48,709 nt of DNA, taken from contig JAPFCO010000119.1 of NCBI GenBank assembly GCA_026169505.1, positions 1-48,709 of the forward strand, written 5' to 3'. Source of the stretch: Pseudogracilibacillus sp. GTDB lineage: Bacteria; Bacillota; Bacilli; Bacillales; Amphibacillaceae. Below, piece by piece: positions 1-7,719 of the stretch. The first letter of the stretch is position 1; the number at the start of each line of letters is the position of its first letter. Below the pieces are notes generated by a model. That model saw only the letters and a list, made by a program, of their open reading frames with translations, was not told the DNA's origin and searched no databases. Both the position numbers and the translations under genes were made by a program.

Positions 1-105
1 ACATTCAAAAACAATATAATCTAAATCTACATTTTTCAATAAATATTCAGCTGGCTCTAATCGATCACCTGAAAAGCCAGCACCTACTCCTATTTTCAAC
101 ATCAT
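1..105 (-). CDS. AtuA/DUF1446 family protein, N-terminal part only
   Basis: The minus strand reads MMLKIGVGAGFSGDRLEPAE and continues to the window edge, giving 35 codons. A glycine-rich start followed by D-R-x-x-x-A and then a hydrophobic DYIVFEC stretch is typical of the acyclic terpene utilisation AtuA (DUF1446) family. The biochemical role of that family is not settled. Two adjacent ATG codons (103-105 and 100-102) follow an AGAGG-type ribosome site. The gene lies 27 bp downstream of the CitMHS transporter gene and is very likely transcribed with it from the sigma-54 promoter at 1472-1487. The C-terminal part and any following genes are outside the window. Confidence 0.7.
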   Translation of the reverse strand, partial: MMLKIGVGAGFSGDRLEPAEYLLKNVDLDYIVFEC

Positions 106-132
106 TTTCGCCTCTTTCTCTCTCTATTACTA

Positions 133-1431
133 TTAGCTTAATAATCCTAGAATTAATGCAACAATCGCCATGACAGATGATATTCCGAATGCAAGAGGGA
201 TGGCTTTTTTCTGTAAATCCCCTAGATCTACTCCCGCCAAACCGATTAATAGAAAGGTCGAACCTGTTAATGGACTTACTGGAAATCCTACTGTCATCTG
301 CCCGATAATAGCAGCTCTTCCCATGGTGATTGGGTCAATCCCAAACTCACTAGCCGTCGCACTCAATACAGGTAATACTCCAAAATAAAACGAATCTGGA
401 TCAAAAACTAAACTTAGTGGCATACCTAAGAATGCTAATATAATAGGTAATGATTGACCACCAGTAGTTGGAACCGCTCCAGACATTGTATCAGCCATCG
501 CTTGGATCATCCCTGACTCTGTGAGCACACCCGTAAATATCCCCGCAGAAAAAATGATCGAAGCTGTATAGATAGTCGCTTTAGCATGTGCTTCAATTCG
601 TTCTTGTTGCATTTTTACATCCCGATAGTTTAAAACTAACGCTAAAGGTACCCCCATCACAAATGGAATCGCTAATGGGAACAAGCCTGTTACTAAAGCA
701 ACGATGATAAGTACAGTTAAAATTAAGTTTGGAATAATCATTTTCGGACGCTTGATACTTTCTTCCTCTGAATTTTCATCACGTTCCAGCACACTTTGAG
801 GAAGTTCCGTAATAATGCCTAATTTCTTTTTCTCCTGATATCCTAACCAAAAACTAGCAAGTAACACACAAATTAACCCAACAATTTGAACTGGAATCAT
901 CGGGGCATATAAATCAATCACATCGACACCTAATGCTGTTGCTGCACGAATAGTTGGTCCTCCCCAAGGAACCATATTCATGGTACCTGCGGCTAACCCA
1001 GCAACTACTGCTAACGTTAACGGACTCATTTTAAGTGCACGATAAATAGGCAACATGGCCGAAACAGTAATTAAAAAAGTGCTTGCTCCTGAACCATCTA
1101 AGTGAGCCGCCATTGCAATGATTGCCGTACCGATTGTTATTTTTACTGGATTTCCTCCCGAGAAACGAATGACTCCTTTAATTAAAGGATCGAACATTCC
1201 TGTATCAAACATAATTCCAAAGAACAACGTGGCAAATGTTAACATAATTCCTGTATGGGCTATATCCGTTAAACCGGCACCCATAAATTCACCAAGCTCA
1301 TCAAAGCTAAAACCCGCAATAATGGCAAACACAATAGGAACTATGACTAGTGAAAAGTGAATAGACGTCTTTTTCGTTAATACTAGGTACAATAAAATGA
1401 CGATAATCAAAAAACCATAAAGCGCTAACAT
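133..1431 (-). CDS. CitMHS family divalent-metal/organic acid:proton symporter
   Basis: This 432-residue integral membrane protein is hydrophobic throughout, with roughly 11-12 predicted helices, and has the usual length of the CitMHS family. Those transporters import metal-complexed citrate and related acids with protons. Recognisable conserved segments are HLDGSGASTFLITVSAMLP near residues 110-128 and MVPWGGPTIRAA near 152-163. The start ATG follows an AAAGGGGG ribosome site and lies about 30 nt after the predicted transcription start of a sigma-54 promoter. The upstream activator gene and downstream AtuA-like gene suggest inducible uptake of one organic acid. The substrate cannot be read from the sequence, so citrate is only the family default. 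Confidence 0.85.
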   Translation of the reverse strand: MLALYGFLIIVILLYLVLTKKTSIHFSLVIVPIVFAIIAGFSFDELGEFMGAGLTDIAHTGIMLTFATLFFGIMFDTGMFDPLIKGVIRFSGGNPVKITIGTAIIAMAAHLDGSGASTFLITVSAMLPIYRALKMSPLTLAVVAGLAAGTMNMVPWGGPTIRAATALGVDVIDLYAPMIPVQIVGLICVLLASFWLGYQEKKKLGIITELPQSVLERDENSEEESIKRPKMIIPNLILTVLIIVALVTGLFPLAIPFVMGVPLALVLNYRDVKMQQERIEAHAKATIYTASIIFSAGIFTGVLTESGMIQAMADTMSGAVPTTGGQSLPIILAFLGMPLSLVFDPDSFYFGVLPVLSATASEFGIDPITMGRAAIIGQMTVGFPVSPLTGSTFLLIGLAGVDLGDLQKKAIPLAFGISSVMAIVALILGLLS

Positions 1432-1471
1432 TTTCTTCCCCCTTTATTTTTTCTTCCATACTCTATAATAA

Positions 1472-1487
1472 TGCAATTTCCGTGCCA
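1472..1487 (-). promoter_or_regulatory. Sigma-54 (-24/-12) promoter for the CitMHS gene
   Basis: Read on the minus strand the site is TGGCACGGAAATTGCA. It matches the sigma-54 consensus TGGCAC-N5-TTGCA, with the GG and GC dinucleotides at the correct 10-bp spacing. Transcription should start near 1461, about 30 nt before the CitMHS start codon. The gene immediately upstream encodes a sigma-54-dependent activator. Confidence 0.88.
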
Positions 1488-1489
1488 AC

Positions 1490-1518
1490 AAAAAAAGCCT
1501 GTATAATAGGCTTTTTTT
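1490..1518 (-). terminator. Intrinsic terminator after the sigma-54 activator gene
   Basis: Perfect 10-bp arms (1490-1499 and 1509-1518) carry AAAAAAAGCC and GGCTTTTTTT around a 9-nt loop. It is A/T-flanked and so could work in both directions. It ends the activator transcript only 2 bp before the -24 element of the next promoter, so read-through into the transporter gene would be limited. Confidence 0.8.
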
Positions 1519-1526
1519 ATCTTTTA

Positions 1527-1557
1527 ATTCTAAAAAGCTAGAATAAAGTTATAGAAT
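1527..1557. promoter_or_regulatory. Candidate upstream activator site (TAGAAT boxes)
   Basis: An inverted pair ATTCTA (1527-1532) and TAGAAT (1539-1544) is followed by another TAGAAT (1552-1557), just after the stop codon of the activator gene. The centre lies about 75-95 bp upstream of the predicted sigma-54 start, which suits an enhancer-binding protein. The link to the neighbouring activator is inferred from position only. Confidence 0.4.
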
Positions 1558-1558
1558 A

Positions 1559-2962
1559 TTAGAAATCTAACCGATATTTCCCTAATTTATTATATAAAGT
1601 AGCGACTGAAATACCTAATCTACTAGCAATTTTTTTCTTTTCTTCTAAACTGTTGCCATATTCCCGTAGCACTACTTTCAATTGATCATACTCTGCCTTC
1701 TCAACCGCTTCTTTTAAAGTAGACTTTATACTTTTATCTTGCGGCAAACCATTTTCTAGCAAGTTTTCAGGTAAATCTTTCATTGTTATTTCACTTGTCT
1801 CTGTCATACATACAGCATATTTTATTGTATTGATAAGTTCTCTTACATTCCCTGGCCAATTAAATGCTTGAAGTACATGAAGGGTCTTCTCATTCATTAT
1901 ATAATGCTTTTCATTTTGTTCGTCTGAATGTTTTGTTAAAACAAACTCAATAATATCCGGAATATCTTCTTTTCTTTCTCGAAGTGGCGGGATAGAGATC
2001 TCCAATACATGTAAACGATAAAATAAATCCTCTCGGAACATATCTTTGTGAATGAGTTGTCTTAAATCACGGTTTGTTGCGGCAATCACTCGAACATCAA
2101 TATCCTTTTCACTAGTGCCCCCTATTTTCCTAATCCTTTTTTCTTCTAGAACACGTAGAAATTTCGCTTGCAGCTCTAATGATAACTCCCCAATTTCATC
2201 GAGAAATATAGTACCTTTGTTTGCCATCTCAAACAAACCAATTTTACCTCCTGGTTTCGAGTTTGTGAAGCTACCTTCTTCATAACCAAATAACTCACTT
2301 TCGATTAAAGCCTCTGGAATCGTAGCGCAATTTACTGGAATAAATGGTCCGTTCATTCGGTCACTTTCATTATGAATCGATTGTGCAAAGAGCTCCTTAC
2401 CTGTTCCACTTTCTCCGGTGACTAATATCGGTAAATCCGAACTAGCCCCCCTCTTACTAATTCGTACCACATCTGTTAACCCTCCATTTGCACCAATAAT
2501 TTGATCAAACGTATATCTTGCTTGATGGATGGAACCAATTTGTTGTTGCAAATGATCTCGATCTGCTTTCAACTGTTGCACTAGCCGGTGTACTTCTGTC
2601 AATCCTTTGCATATCGAAACGGCACCAATCAATTTACCTTGAATCATAATTGGCGCCATATCGACAACATATTCCATCTTACCTTCTTTTCGATAAATAC
2701 CTACACGCGCTTTGCCATCTTGTAAAAGATCTACTAGCTGCGCTTTAGGTCGTACTTCTTTTAACGGCTTACCGATGATTTCATCCGGCTTCACTCCCGT
2801 AATTCTTGTATATTCAGGATTTATGATTCGCACTATTTCGTTTGCATCTATTACCAATACACCATCATGAATCGATAACAAGATAGATTGCAACCACTCC
2901 AGGTTCTCTCCCATAGAATAGTCTTCAAACAGCTTTAATGATTTATATTGATTCACTGTCAT
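1559..2962 (-). CDS. Sigma-54-dependent PAS/AAA+/Fis transcriptional activator
   Basis: A bacterial enhancer-binding protein of 467 aa. An N-terminal PAS sensor (about residues 25-125) precedes the AAA+ domain, which has Walker A GESGTGKE (about 183-190) and Walker B GTIFLDEIGE (about 248-257). A C-terminal Fis-type helix-turn-helix ends near SRLGISVATLYNKL. The sigma-54 contact loop reads GSFTNS instead of GAFTGA. I chose the ATG at 2962 because GGTGGTG precedes it by about 6 nt; an upstream in-frame ATG at 3010 lacks such a site. It probably responds to a small ligand through PAS and drives the CitMHS/AtuA operon from the adjacent -24/-12 promoter. Confidence 0.9.
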   Translation of the reverse strand: MTVNQYKSLKLFEDYSMGENLEWLQSILLSIHDGVLVIDANEIVRIINPEYTRITGVKPDEIIGKPLKEVRPKAQLVDLLQDGKARVGIYRKEGKMEYVVDMAPIMIQGKLIGAVSICKGLTEVHRLVQQLKADRDHLQQQIGSIHQARYTFDQIIGANGGLTDVVRISKRGASSDLPILVTGESGTGKELFAQSIHNESDRMNGPFIPVNCATIPEALIESELFGYEEGSFTNSKPGGKIGLFEMANKGTIFLDEIGELSLELQAKFLRVLEEKRIRKIGGTSEKDIDVRVIAATNRDLRQLIHKDMFREDLFYRLHVLEISIPPLRERKEDIPDIIEFVLTKHSDEQNEKHYIMNEKTLHVLQAFNWPGNVRELINTIKYAVCMTETSEITMKDLPENLLENGLPQDKSIKSTLKEAVEKAEYDQLKVVLREYGNSLEEKKKIASRLGISVATLYNKLGKYRLDF

Positions 2963-3258
2963 TTTTTTCACCACCATTATAATAAATTCAACTCTATATC
3001 GCATTGTCATTCTAGATGAACGAATGGTATCATGACTCTTTTTGGGGCAAATTAAGTTACCATATGTGCTCCTAAATACTTTCCTTTCACCATATCTGCT
3101 ATTTTTAACATCAATACTTTGCTAACTTATCTATCATTTAATCATATGCTCTACAGAAAGACAATGCACCTTCCTTTTAATTCCTTTCCAATCCCTTTCC
3201 ACTAATGTATAATCACTTCAGACTAAAAAAAATTTAACAGTTAATTTATGGAGGACAT

Positions 3259-4197
3259 ATGTTTGAGAAAGTAAAAGAAATAATATGGATGATCATCTTC
3301 ACACTTTTTTTCGGTGCAATTACATTTATATTTATCAATGAATTTATGAGTGAAAATGATATGACGAATGTAAAAAAGACAGAGGTAATCATAATAGAAA
3401 AAATAGGTGACAAAGGATTATTTGGTCCACCTAGTCACCATGTTCGGGTGAAGTTACCAAATGGAGAAGTATCTGACAATACAAATCGAGTATCTAAACG
3501 CCAACTAAATCATCTAGAGGTTGGCGACACAATTAGTGGATATGCTAAACATGAACGAAACTTTACAACCATTCGTGATTATATCTTTGATGGAATCATT
3601 TTAATTGGTGTTATTTTCTTATTCGGTTCCCTTACACTTTTAGGTGCTTTTATGCTCATCACTGAAATTCCTGCAATCGATCGTTTTCTGGAAGAAAAGA
3701 CTTTTCTTGGCCGCCGTTCTAATGGAAAATTCGGGTGGAAAGTATTTTACGTTACGATGGGTGTTTTCTTTTATATCGCTTTTCGTTTTATGAAAAATCT
3801 CTTCTTTAAATTGGTTCCTTTTAAACAAACTGATAAGCATGCGGTCATTATTGATTCACATTATAATTATTCGCATCATTGGCGTTCCGATTCTTATTAT
3901 GAATTTACTGTTCAATTTGAAACGGAAACCGGCGAAGTAATTCATGCAATGAAAGAAGTTACATACGATACATTTCAGCGCTATCAAGTTGGTGATCTGC
4001 TACCCATCTCGTACAGCCAACACCATCCATATGACCTTTTTGTGACAGAAATGACTAGCGTGGATTTTTTTGATGTCATTTTTTATCGGAAGTTATTCGC
4101 TTCTGTGTTGATTACATTTGTGTTCATTTATTCGATGTATCATTACCTCAGATTTTATAGTCCTTTTCTTCAGAAGAATAAGACCGATAATCGCTAA
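3259..4197 (+). CDS. Membrane protein with two DUF3592-like extracytoplasmic domains
   Basis: This 312-aa protein has hydrophobic segments near residues 8-28, 113-137, 163-180 and 273-297. Between them lie two soluble beta-rich stretches, each ending in a G-D-x-I or G-D-L-L-P-I-S-Y-type turn (about 93-98 and 255-263), which looks like an internal duplication of a DUF3592-like domain. ATG is preceded by GGAGG at good spacing. A weak TATAAT (3208-3213) lies upstream. No enzymatic motif is visible and the function is unknown. It is transcribed alone and ends at a hairpin shared with the convergent gene. The family assignment is by overall appearance only. Confidence 0.55.
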   Translation: MFEKVKEIIWMIIFTLFFGAITFIFINEFMSENDMTNVKKTEVIIIEKIGDKGLFGPPSHHVRVKLPNGEVSDNTNRVSKRQLNHLEVGDTISGYAKHERNFTTIRDYIFDGIILIGVIFLFGSLTLLGAFMLITEIPAIDRFLEEKTFLGRRSNGKFGWKVFYVTMGVFFYIAFRFMKNLFFKLVPFKQTDKHAVIIDSHYNYSHHWRSDSYYEFTVQFETETGEVIHAMKEVTYDTFQRYQVGDLLPISYSQHHPYDLFVTEMTSVDFFDVIFYRKLFASVLITFVFIYSMYHYLRFYSPFLQKNKTDNR

Positions 4198-4220
4198 CTT
4201 TAACACTGATTTATTCAATG

Positions 4221-4260
4221 AAAAAAACCTCGATATCATTATAGATACCGAGGGTTTTTA
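4221..4260. terminator. Bidirectional terminator between convergent genes
   Basis: CCTCG (4228-4232) pairs with CGAGG (4249-4253) and TATC with GATA inside it, leaving a 6-nt loop. A-run and T-run flanks let it serve both the plus-strand membrane protein gene and the minus-strand NTPase gene. Confidence 0.75.
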
Positions 4261-4267
4261 TTAATCT

Positions 4268-5623
4268 TTATTTCGCTTTTGTTTTATTTAATTCAAAATC
4301 CTTAATGAATTGGTCTAATACACCTTCTAAATTCGTATCGCCAACTTCATCCAATTCATAATGCACTCTTGTTGTCGGTTTATTAATGGAAATGATTCTC
4401 GTTAAATCCATCGGAGTTCCGATGATGACTGCATCACAATCTGCATTATTAATCGTTTCTTCTAAATCTTTCAGTTGCTGTTCCCCGTAACCCATCGCAG
4501 GTAAAACCGTATCAATATGTGGATACTTCTCAAATGTTTCTGTTAACGAACCAACTGTATAAGGAGTTGGGTCAACAACTTCCTTTGCCCCTAAACGTTC
4601 AGCAGCAACGATTCCAGCACCAATTTTCATTTCACCATGCGTTAAAGTTGGTCCATCTTCGACAACGAGTACTCGTTTGCCCTTCACAAGTTCCGGGTTA
4701 TCTACCGTAATTGTTGATTCTGCTTTAATAATCGTACTATCTGGTTTTGCTTGTTTAATATTATTTTCTACGATATCAATTGATGCTTGATCTGCGCTAT
4801 CAATTTTATTAATAATCGACACATCTGTCGTTCGCAAACACACTTCGCCTGGATAATATTGTAATTCATGACCAGGACGATGTGGGTCAAGTACTGTAAT
4901 CGCTAGATCCGGCTCATAAAACGATAAGTCATTATTTCCGCCATCCCAAAGAATTACATCACAGCCGTCTGGATCTACTTCCGCTTCACGCAAAATTGCT
5001 TCATAATCTACTCCAGCATAGATGATATTCCCACGCTCTACATGTGGTTCGTACTCTTCCATTTCTTCAATCGTACATTCATGCTTTTTCAAGTCTTCTA
5101 CTGTCGCAAAACGTTGTACCTTTTGAGCTGCTAAATCACCATATGGCATTGGATGACGTACTGCGACAACTTTTAAATCATGCTCTAATAATGTCTCAAT
5201 GATTTTTCTGGATGTCTGACTTTTACCTGTTCCCGTTCTGATTGCACATACCGAGATGACTGGCTTTGTACTTTTTATCATCGTATGTTTTGGCCCAAGC
5301 AATGTAAAACTAGCGCCGGCCGCATTAACGATCGCACTAATCCCCATCACTTGCTCATAATGTAAATCGCTATATGAAAAGACACATTCGTCTACGTCTA
5401 ATTCTTCTATTAAAGTTGCTAATTCTTCTTCTGCATAAATTGGAATACCTTCCGGATATAATTCACCGGCTAATTCAGCAGGATATTTTCGTCCATCGAT
5501 ATCAGGAATTTGTGCTGCAGTAAAGGCAACAACGTTGTACTCTTCTTTCCCACGATAATGCGTATTAAAATTATGAAAATCTCTTCCAGCAGCACCAATA
5601 ATAATAATATTTTTTCTCGTCAA
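4268..5623 (-). CDS. Cyclic 2,3-diphosphoglycerate synthetase-like P-loop NTPase
   Basis: The 451-residue protein has an N-terminal Rossmann-like region (IIIIGAAGRDFHNFN near residues 6-20) and a P-loop RTGTGKSQ near 129-136, with conserved stretches such as GVDYEAI and WDGGNNDLSF. This is the layout of the archaeal cyclic 2,3-diphosphoglycerate synthetase family, whose founding members form the cyclic diphosphate from 2,3-bisphosphoglycerate with ATP. Bacterial homologues are usually annotated only as GTPases. Translation starts at TTG (5623) after GTAGGAG. A good sigma-A promoter lies at 5658-5686. It is monocistronic. Whether it makes cDPG here, perhaps for osmotic or thermal stress, is not shown. 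Confidence 0.75.
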   Translation of the reverse strand: MTRKNIIIIGAAGRDFHNFNTHYRGKEEYNVVAFTAAQIPDIDGRKYPAELAGELYPEGIPIYAEEELATLIEELDVDECVFSYSDLHYEQVMGISAIVNAAGASFTLLGPKHTMIKSTKPVISVCAIRTGTGKSQTSRKIIETLLEHDLKVVAVRHPMPYGDLAAQKVQRFATVEDLKKHECTIEEMEEYEPHVERGNIIYAGVDYEAILREAEVDPDGCDVILWDGGNNDLSFYEPDLAITVLDPHRPGHELQYYPGEVCLRTTDVSIINKIDSADQASIDIVENNIKQAKPDSTIIKAESTITVDNPELVKGKRVLVVEDGPTLTHGEMKIGAGIVAAERLGAKEVVDPTPYTVGSLTETFEKYPHIDTVLPAMGYGEQQLKDLEETINNADCDAVIIGTPMDLTRIISINKPTTRVHYELDEVGDTNLEGVLDQFIKDFELNKTKAK

Positions 5624-5657
5624 TTTAATCTCTCCTACGTTCCAAATGAATATATTT

Positions 5658-5686
5658 ATTATACACTTATATGTATTTTAATACAA
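5658..5686 (-). promoter_or_regulatory. Sigma-A promoter of the cDPG synthetase-like gene
   Basis: On the minus strand TTGTAT (5686-5681) and a perfect TATAAT (5663-5658) are separated by exactly 17 nt, and the gene starts about 35 nt downstream. Confidence 0.7.
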
Positions 5687-5894
5687 CCGTAAAATGCTTA
5701 TTAATTTAAAAAAACACAATTTATTCAAATGAAACATCGATAAACACCATGACAATGCTTAGTATATCTATTTTCATTGATGAAAATTACATCACAAGAT
5801 GTAATGTATGTTTATTCATCTTTTTTCATATATGCACCTTTTTATGAATATTGGTGGTTAAACGAGTGCATTTCATTGGTTCCGTTCCTTTTTA

Positions 5895-6031
5895 ATCGCT
5901 CATAAAATCCTTTATTCGCTCGTACACCTTTCTGATTGCTCATAGAGTCCGGCGTTTTTGCTCATGGGCCTTTCCATTTACTTATGATAGATTGATTTTT
6001 ACTCATGTGCCTCTCAACAATCGCCCATAAA
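5895..6031. repeat. Degenerate tandem array of ~20-22 bp units, core GCTCATA
   Basis: In the 461-bp gene-free stretch 5624-6084, a GCTCATA-like core recurs at about 5898, 5918, 5938, 5960, 5980, 6001 and 6023, a spacing of 20-22 bp. The units are diverged (GCTCATAAA, GCTCGTACA, GCTCATAGA, GCTCATGGG, ACTCATGTG, GCCCATAAA) with T/C-rich linkers. No convincing coding frame or promoter accounts for it. The rest of the stretch (5690-5890) is AT-rich and shows nothing I can name. Confidence 0.6.
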
Positions 6032-6032
6032 C

Positions 6033-6073
6033 ACAAAAAGATCATCCACGTCAATATGTGAATGATCTTTTGT
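6033..6073 (-). terminator. Terminator after the semialdehyde dehydrogenase gene
   Basis: AAAGATCAT and its complement ATGATCTTT pair, extended by CAC/GTG, around a short loop. On the minus strand the stem is followed by TTTTTGTG. It lies just after the stop codon at 6085. Confidence 0.75.
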
Positions 6074-6084
6074 AGAATAACCTA

Positions 6085-7536
6085 TTATACCCAACGACCT
6101 GTGAGCATTTTTTGACGTGTATAAAAAGCAACGCCATCTTTTCCATTGGCATGTAAATCTCCATAAAAGGAATCTTTCCAACCGGAGAATGGGAAGAATG
6201 CCATTGGGGCTGGAACTCCAATGTTTAAGCCGAGCATACCTGCATCAATTTTCTCACGGAAGCGACGGACACTGCCACCATCTTTCGTAAAGATACAAGC
6301 TCCATTTGCAAAGCTTGATTGATTGGATAACTTAATACCTTCATCTAAGTTTTTCACACGACTAATCGATAAAACCGGAGCGAAAATTTCATCTTGCCAT
6401 ATCTTCATCTCACTTGTCACATGATCAAAAATCGTTGGTCCAACAAAATATCCTTTTGCTTGTACATCTTTATCTTTTCGACCATCGCGAATCAAAGTTG
6501 CCCCTTCTTGTTCACCTGTTGCTATATATTGTAATGTTTTTTCTTTATGTGATTCTCGGATCACTGGACCGAGGAATACTCCTTCATCTAAACCATTACC
6601 TATTTTAATATTATTCGCTTTCTCTACTAATTGTTCGATAAACTCATCTGCAATCGCATCTTCTACCGCTACAACGGAACAAGCCATACAACGTTCGCCA
6701 GCAGATCCAAAAGCTGCGTTTAAAATTTGAGTTGTCGCATTATCTAAGTCCGCATCATTTAGTACGATGGAATGATTTTTTGCACCTGCTAATGCTTGAA
6801 CTCGTTTTAAATTACTCGTTCCCCGCTTGTACACATGCTCGGCAACAGGCTGAGAACCTACAAAAGAAATCGCCGCTACCTGTTCATGATCTAGCAAACT
6901 ATTTACGACATCGTGTGCACCATGCACAATATTGAATACTCCCGCAGGTACACCTGCTTCTTCTAATAATTCTGCTAGACGATTTGCTAATAATGGTGTT
7001 CGTTCAGATGGTTTTAAAACAAATGTATTACCAGTCGCAATTGCTAGTGGAAACATCCATGATGGCACCATCATCGGGAAATTAAATGGTGTAATTCCTC
7101 CGACAACACCGATTGGATAACGATAAAGCCCTGATTCCATTTCAGTTGCAATGGAAGGTAATGATTCCCCCATCATCAATGTCGGAGCACCTGTAGCAAA
7201 CTCAACACATTCAATCCCACGTAATACTTCACCATGTGCTTCGGCAAAATTTTTACCATTTTCAATTGTAATCAATCGTGCTAGTTCATCCCAATGATCC
7301 ACGAGTAATTGTTGAAACTTAAACAAGATGCGTGCACGTTTTGGCACAGGTACTTCTTTCCAATCTTCAAATGCCGCTTCAGCAACAGTCACAGCTCGAT
7401 CGACATCTTCTACTGAACCAATTGGTACATAGGCAATCACTTCTCCTGTTGCCGGATTGTACACTTTTTCTGTTTGGTCAGAGGTTGAATCGACCCATTC
7501 ACCATTGATATAATGTTGTAATGTTTTTGCTGTCAT
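6085..7536 (-). CDS. mmsA: CoA-acylating (methyl)malonate-semialdehyde dehydrogenase, copy 1
   Basis: MmsA/IolA-type aldehyde dehydrogenase, 483 aa, full family length. It converts (methyl)malonate semialdehyde, NAD and CoA to acetyl- or propionyl-CoA with loss of CO2. Diagnostic features are the nucleophile C283 in [17 protein letters not shown] near residue 150, and AGAKNH near 250-255 where ordinary aldehyde dehydrogenases have the ELGGK glutamate. That replacement is the hallmark of the CoA-acylating subfamily. ATG follows GGAG. It is monocistronic and lies divergent from recQ. A second copy is encoded at 14122-15585. Valine, inositol or beta-alanine breakdown are all possible. Confidence 0.88.
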   Translation of the reverse strand: MTAKTLQHYINGEWVDSTSDQTEKVYNPATGEVIAYVPIGSVEDVDRAVTVAEAAFEDWKEVPVPKRARILFKFQQLLVDHWDELARLITIENGKNFAEAHGEVLRGIECVEFATGAPTLMMGESLPSIATEMESGLYRYPIGVVGGITPFNFPMMVPSWMFPLAIATGNTFVLKPSERTPLLANRLAELLEEAGVPAGVFNIVHGAHDVVNSLLDHEQVAAISFVGSQPVAEHVYKRGTSNLKRVQALAGAKNHSIVLNDADLDNATTQILNAAFGSAGERCMACSVVAVEDAIADEFIEQLVEKANNIKIGNGLDEGVFLGPVIRESHKEKTLQYIATGEQEGATLIRDGRKDKDVQAKGYFVGPTIFDHVTSEMKIWQDEIFAPVLSISRVKNLDEGIKLSNQSSFANGACIFTKDGGSVRRFREKIDAGMLGLNIGVPAPMAFFPFSGWKDSFYGDLHANGKDGVAFYTRQKMLTGRWV

Positions 7537-7719
7537 TTTACATTCTCCTTCAAATTATTCATAATCGTCACGCATGAAGTCGACATATACCTTTCTTCAT
7601 ATTCTATCATACAAAAATCGTAAGAAGGTTACTAGATTGGAAAATATTTTGATAGTAGAAAAGCCGACGCAAGCGTTAATTTATGATAAACTAGATAGAC
7701 AAAGGAGTGCGTGTTTTTT

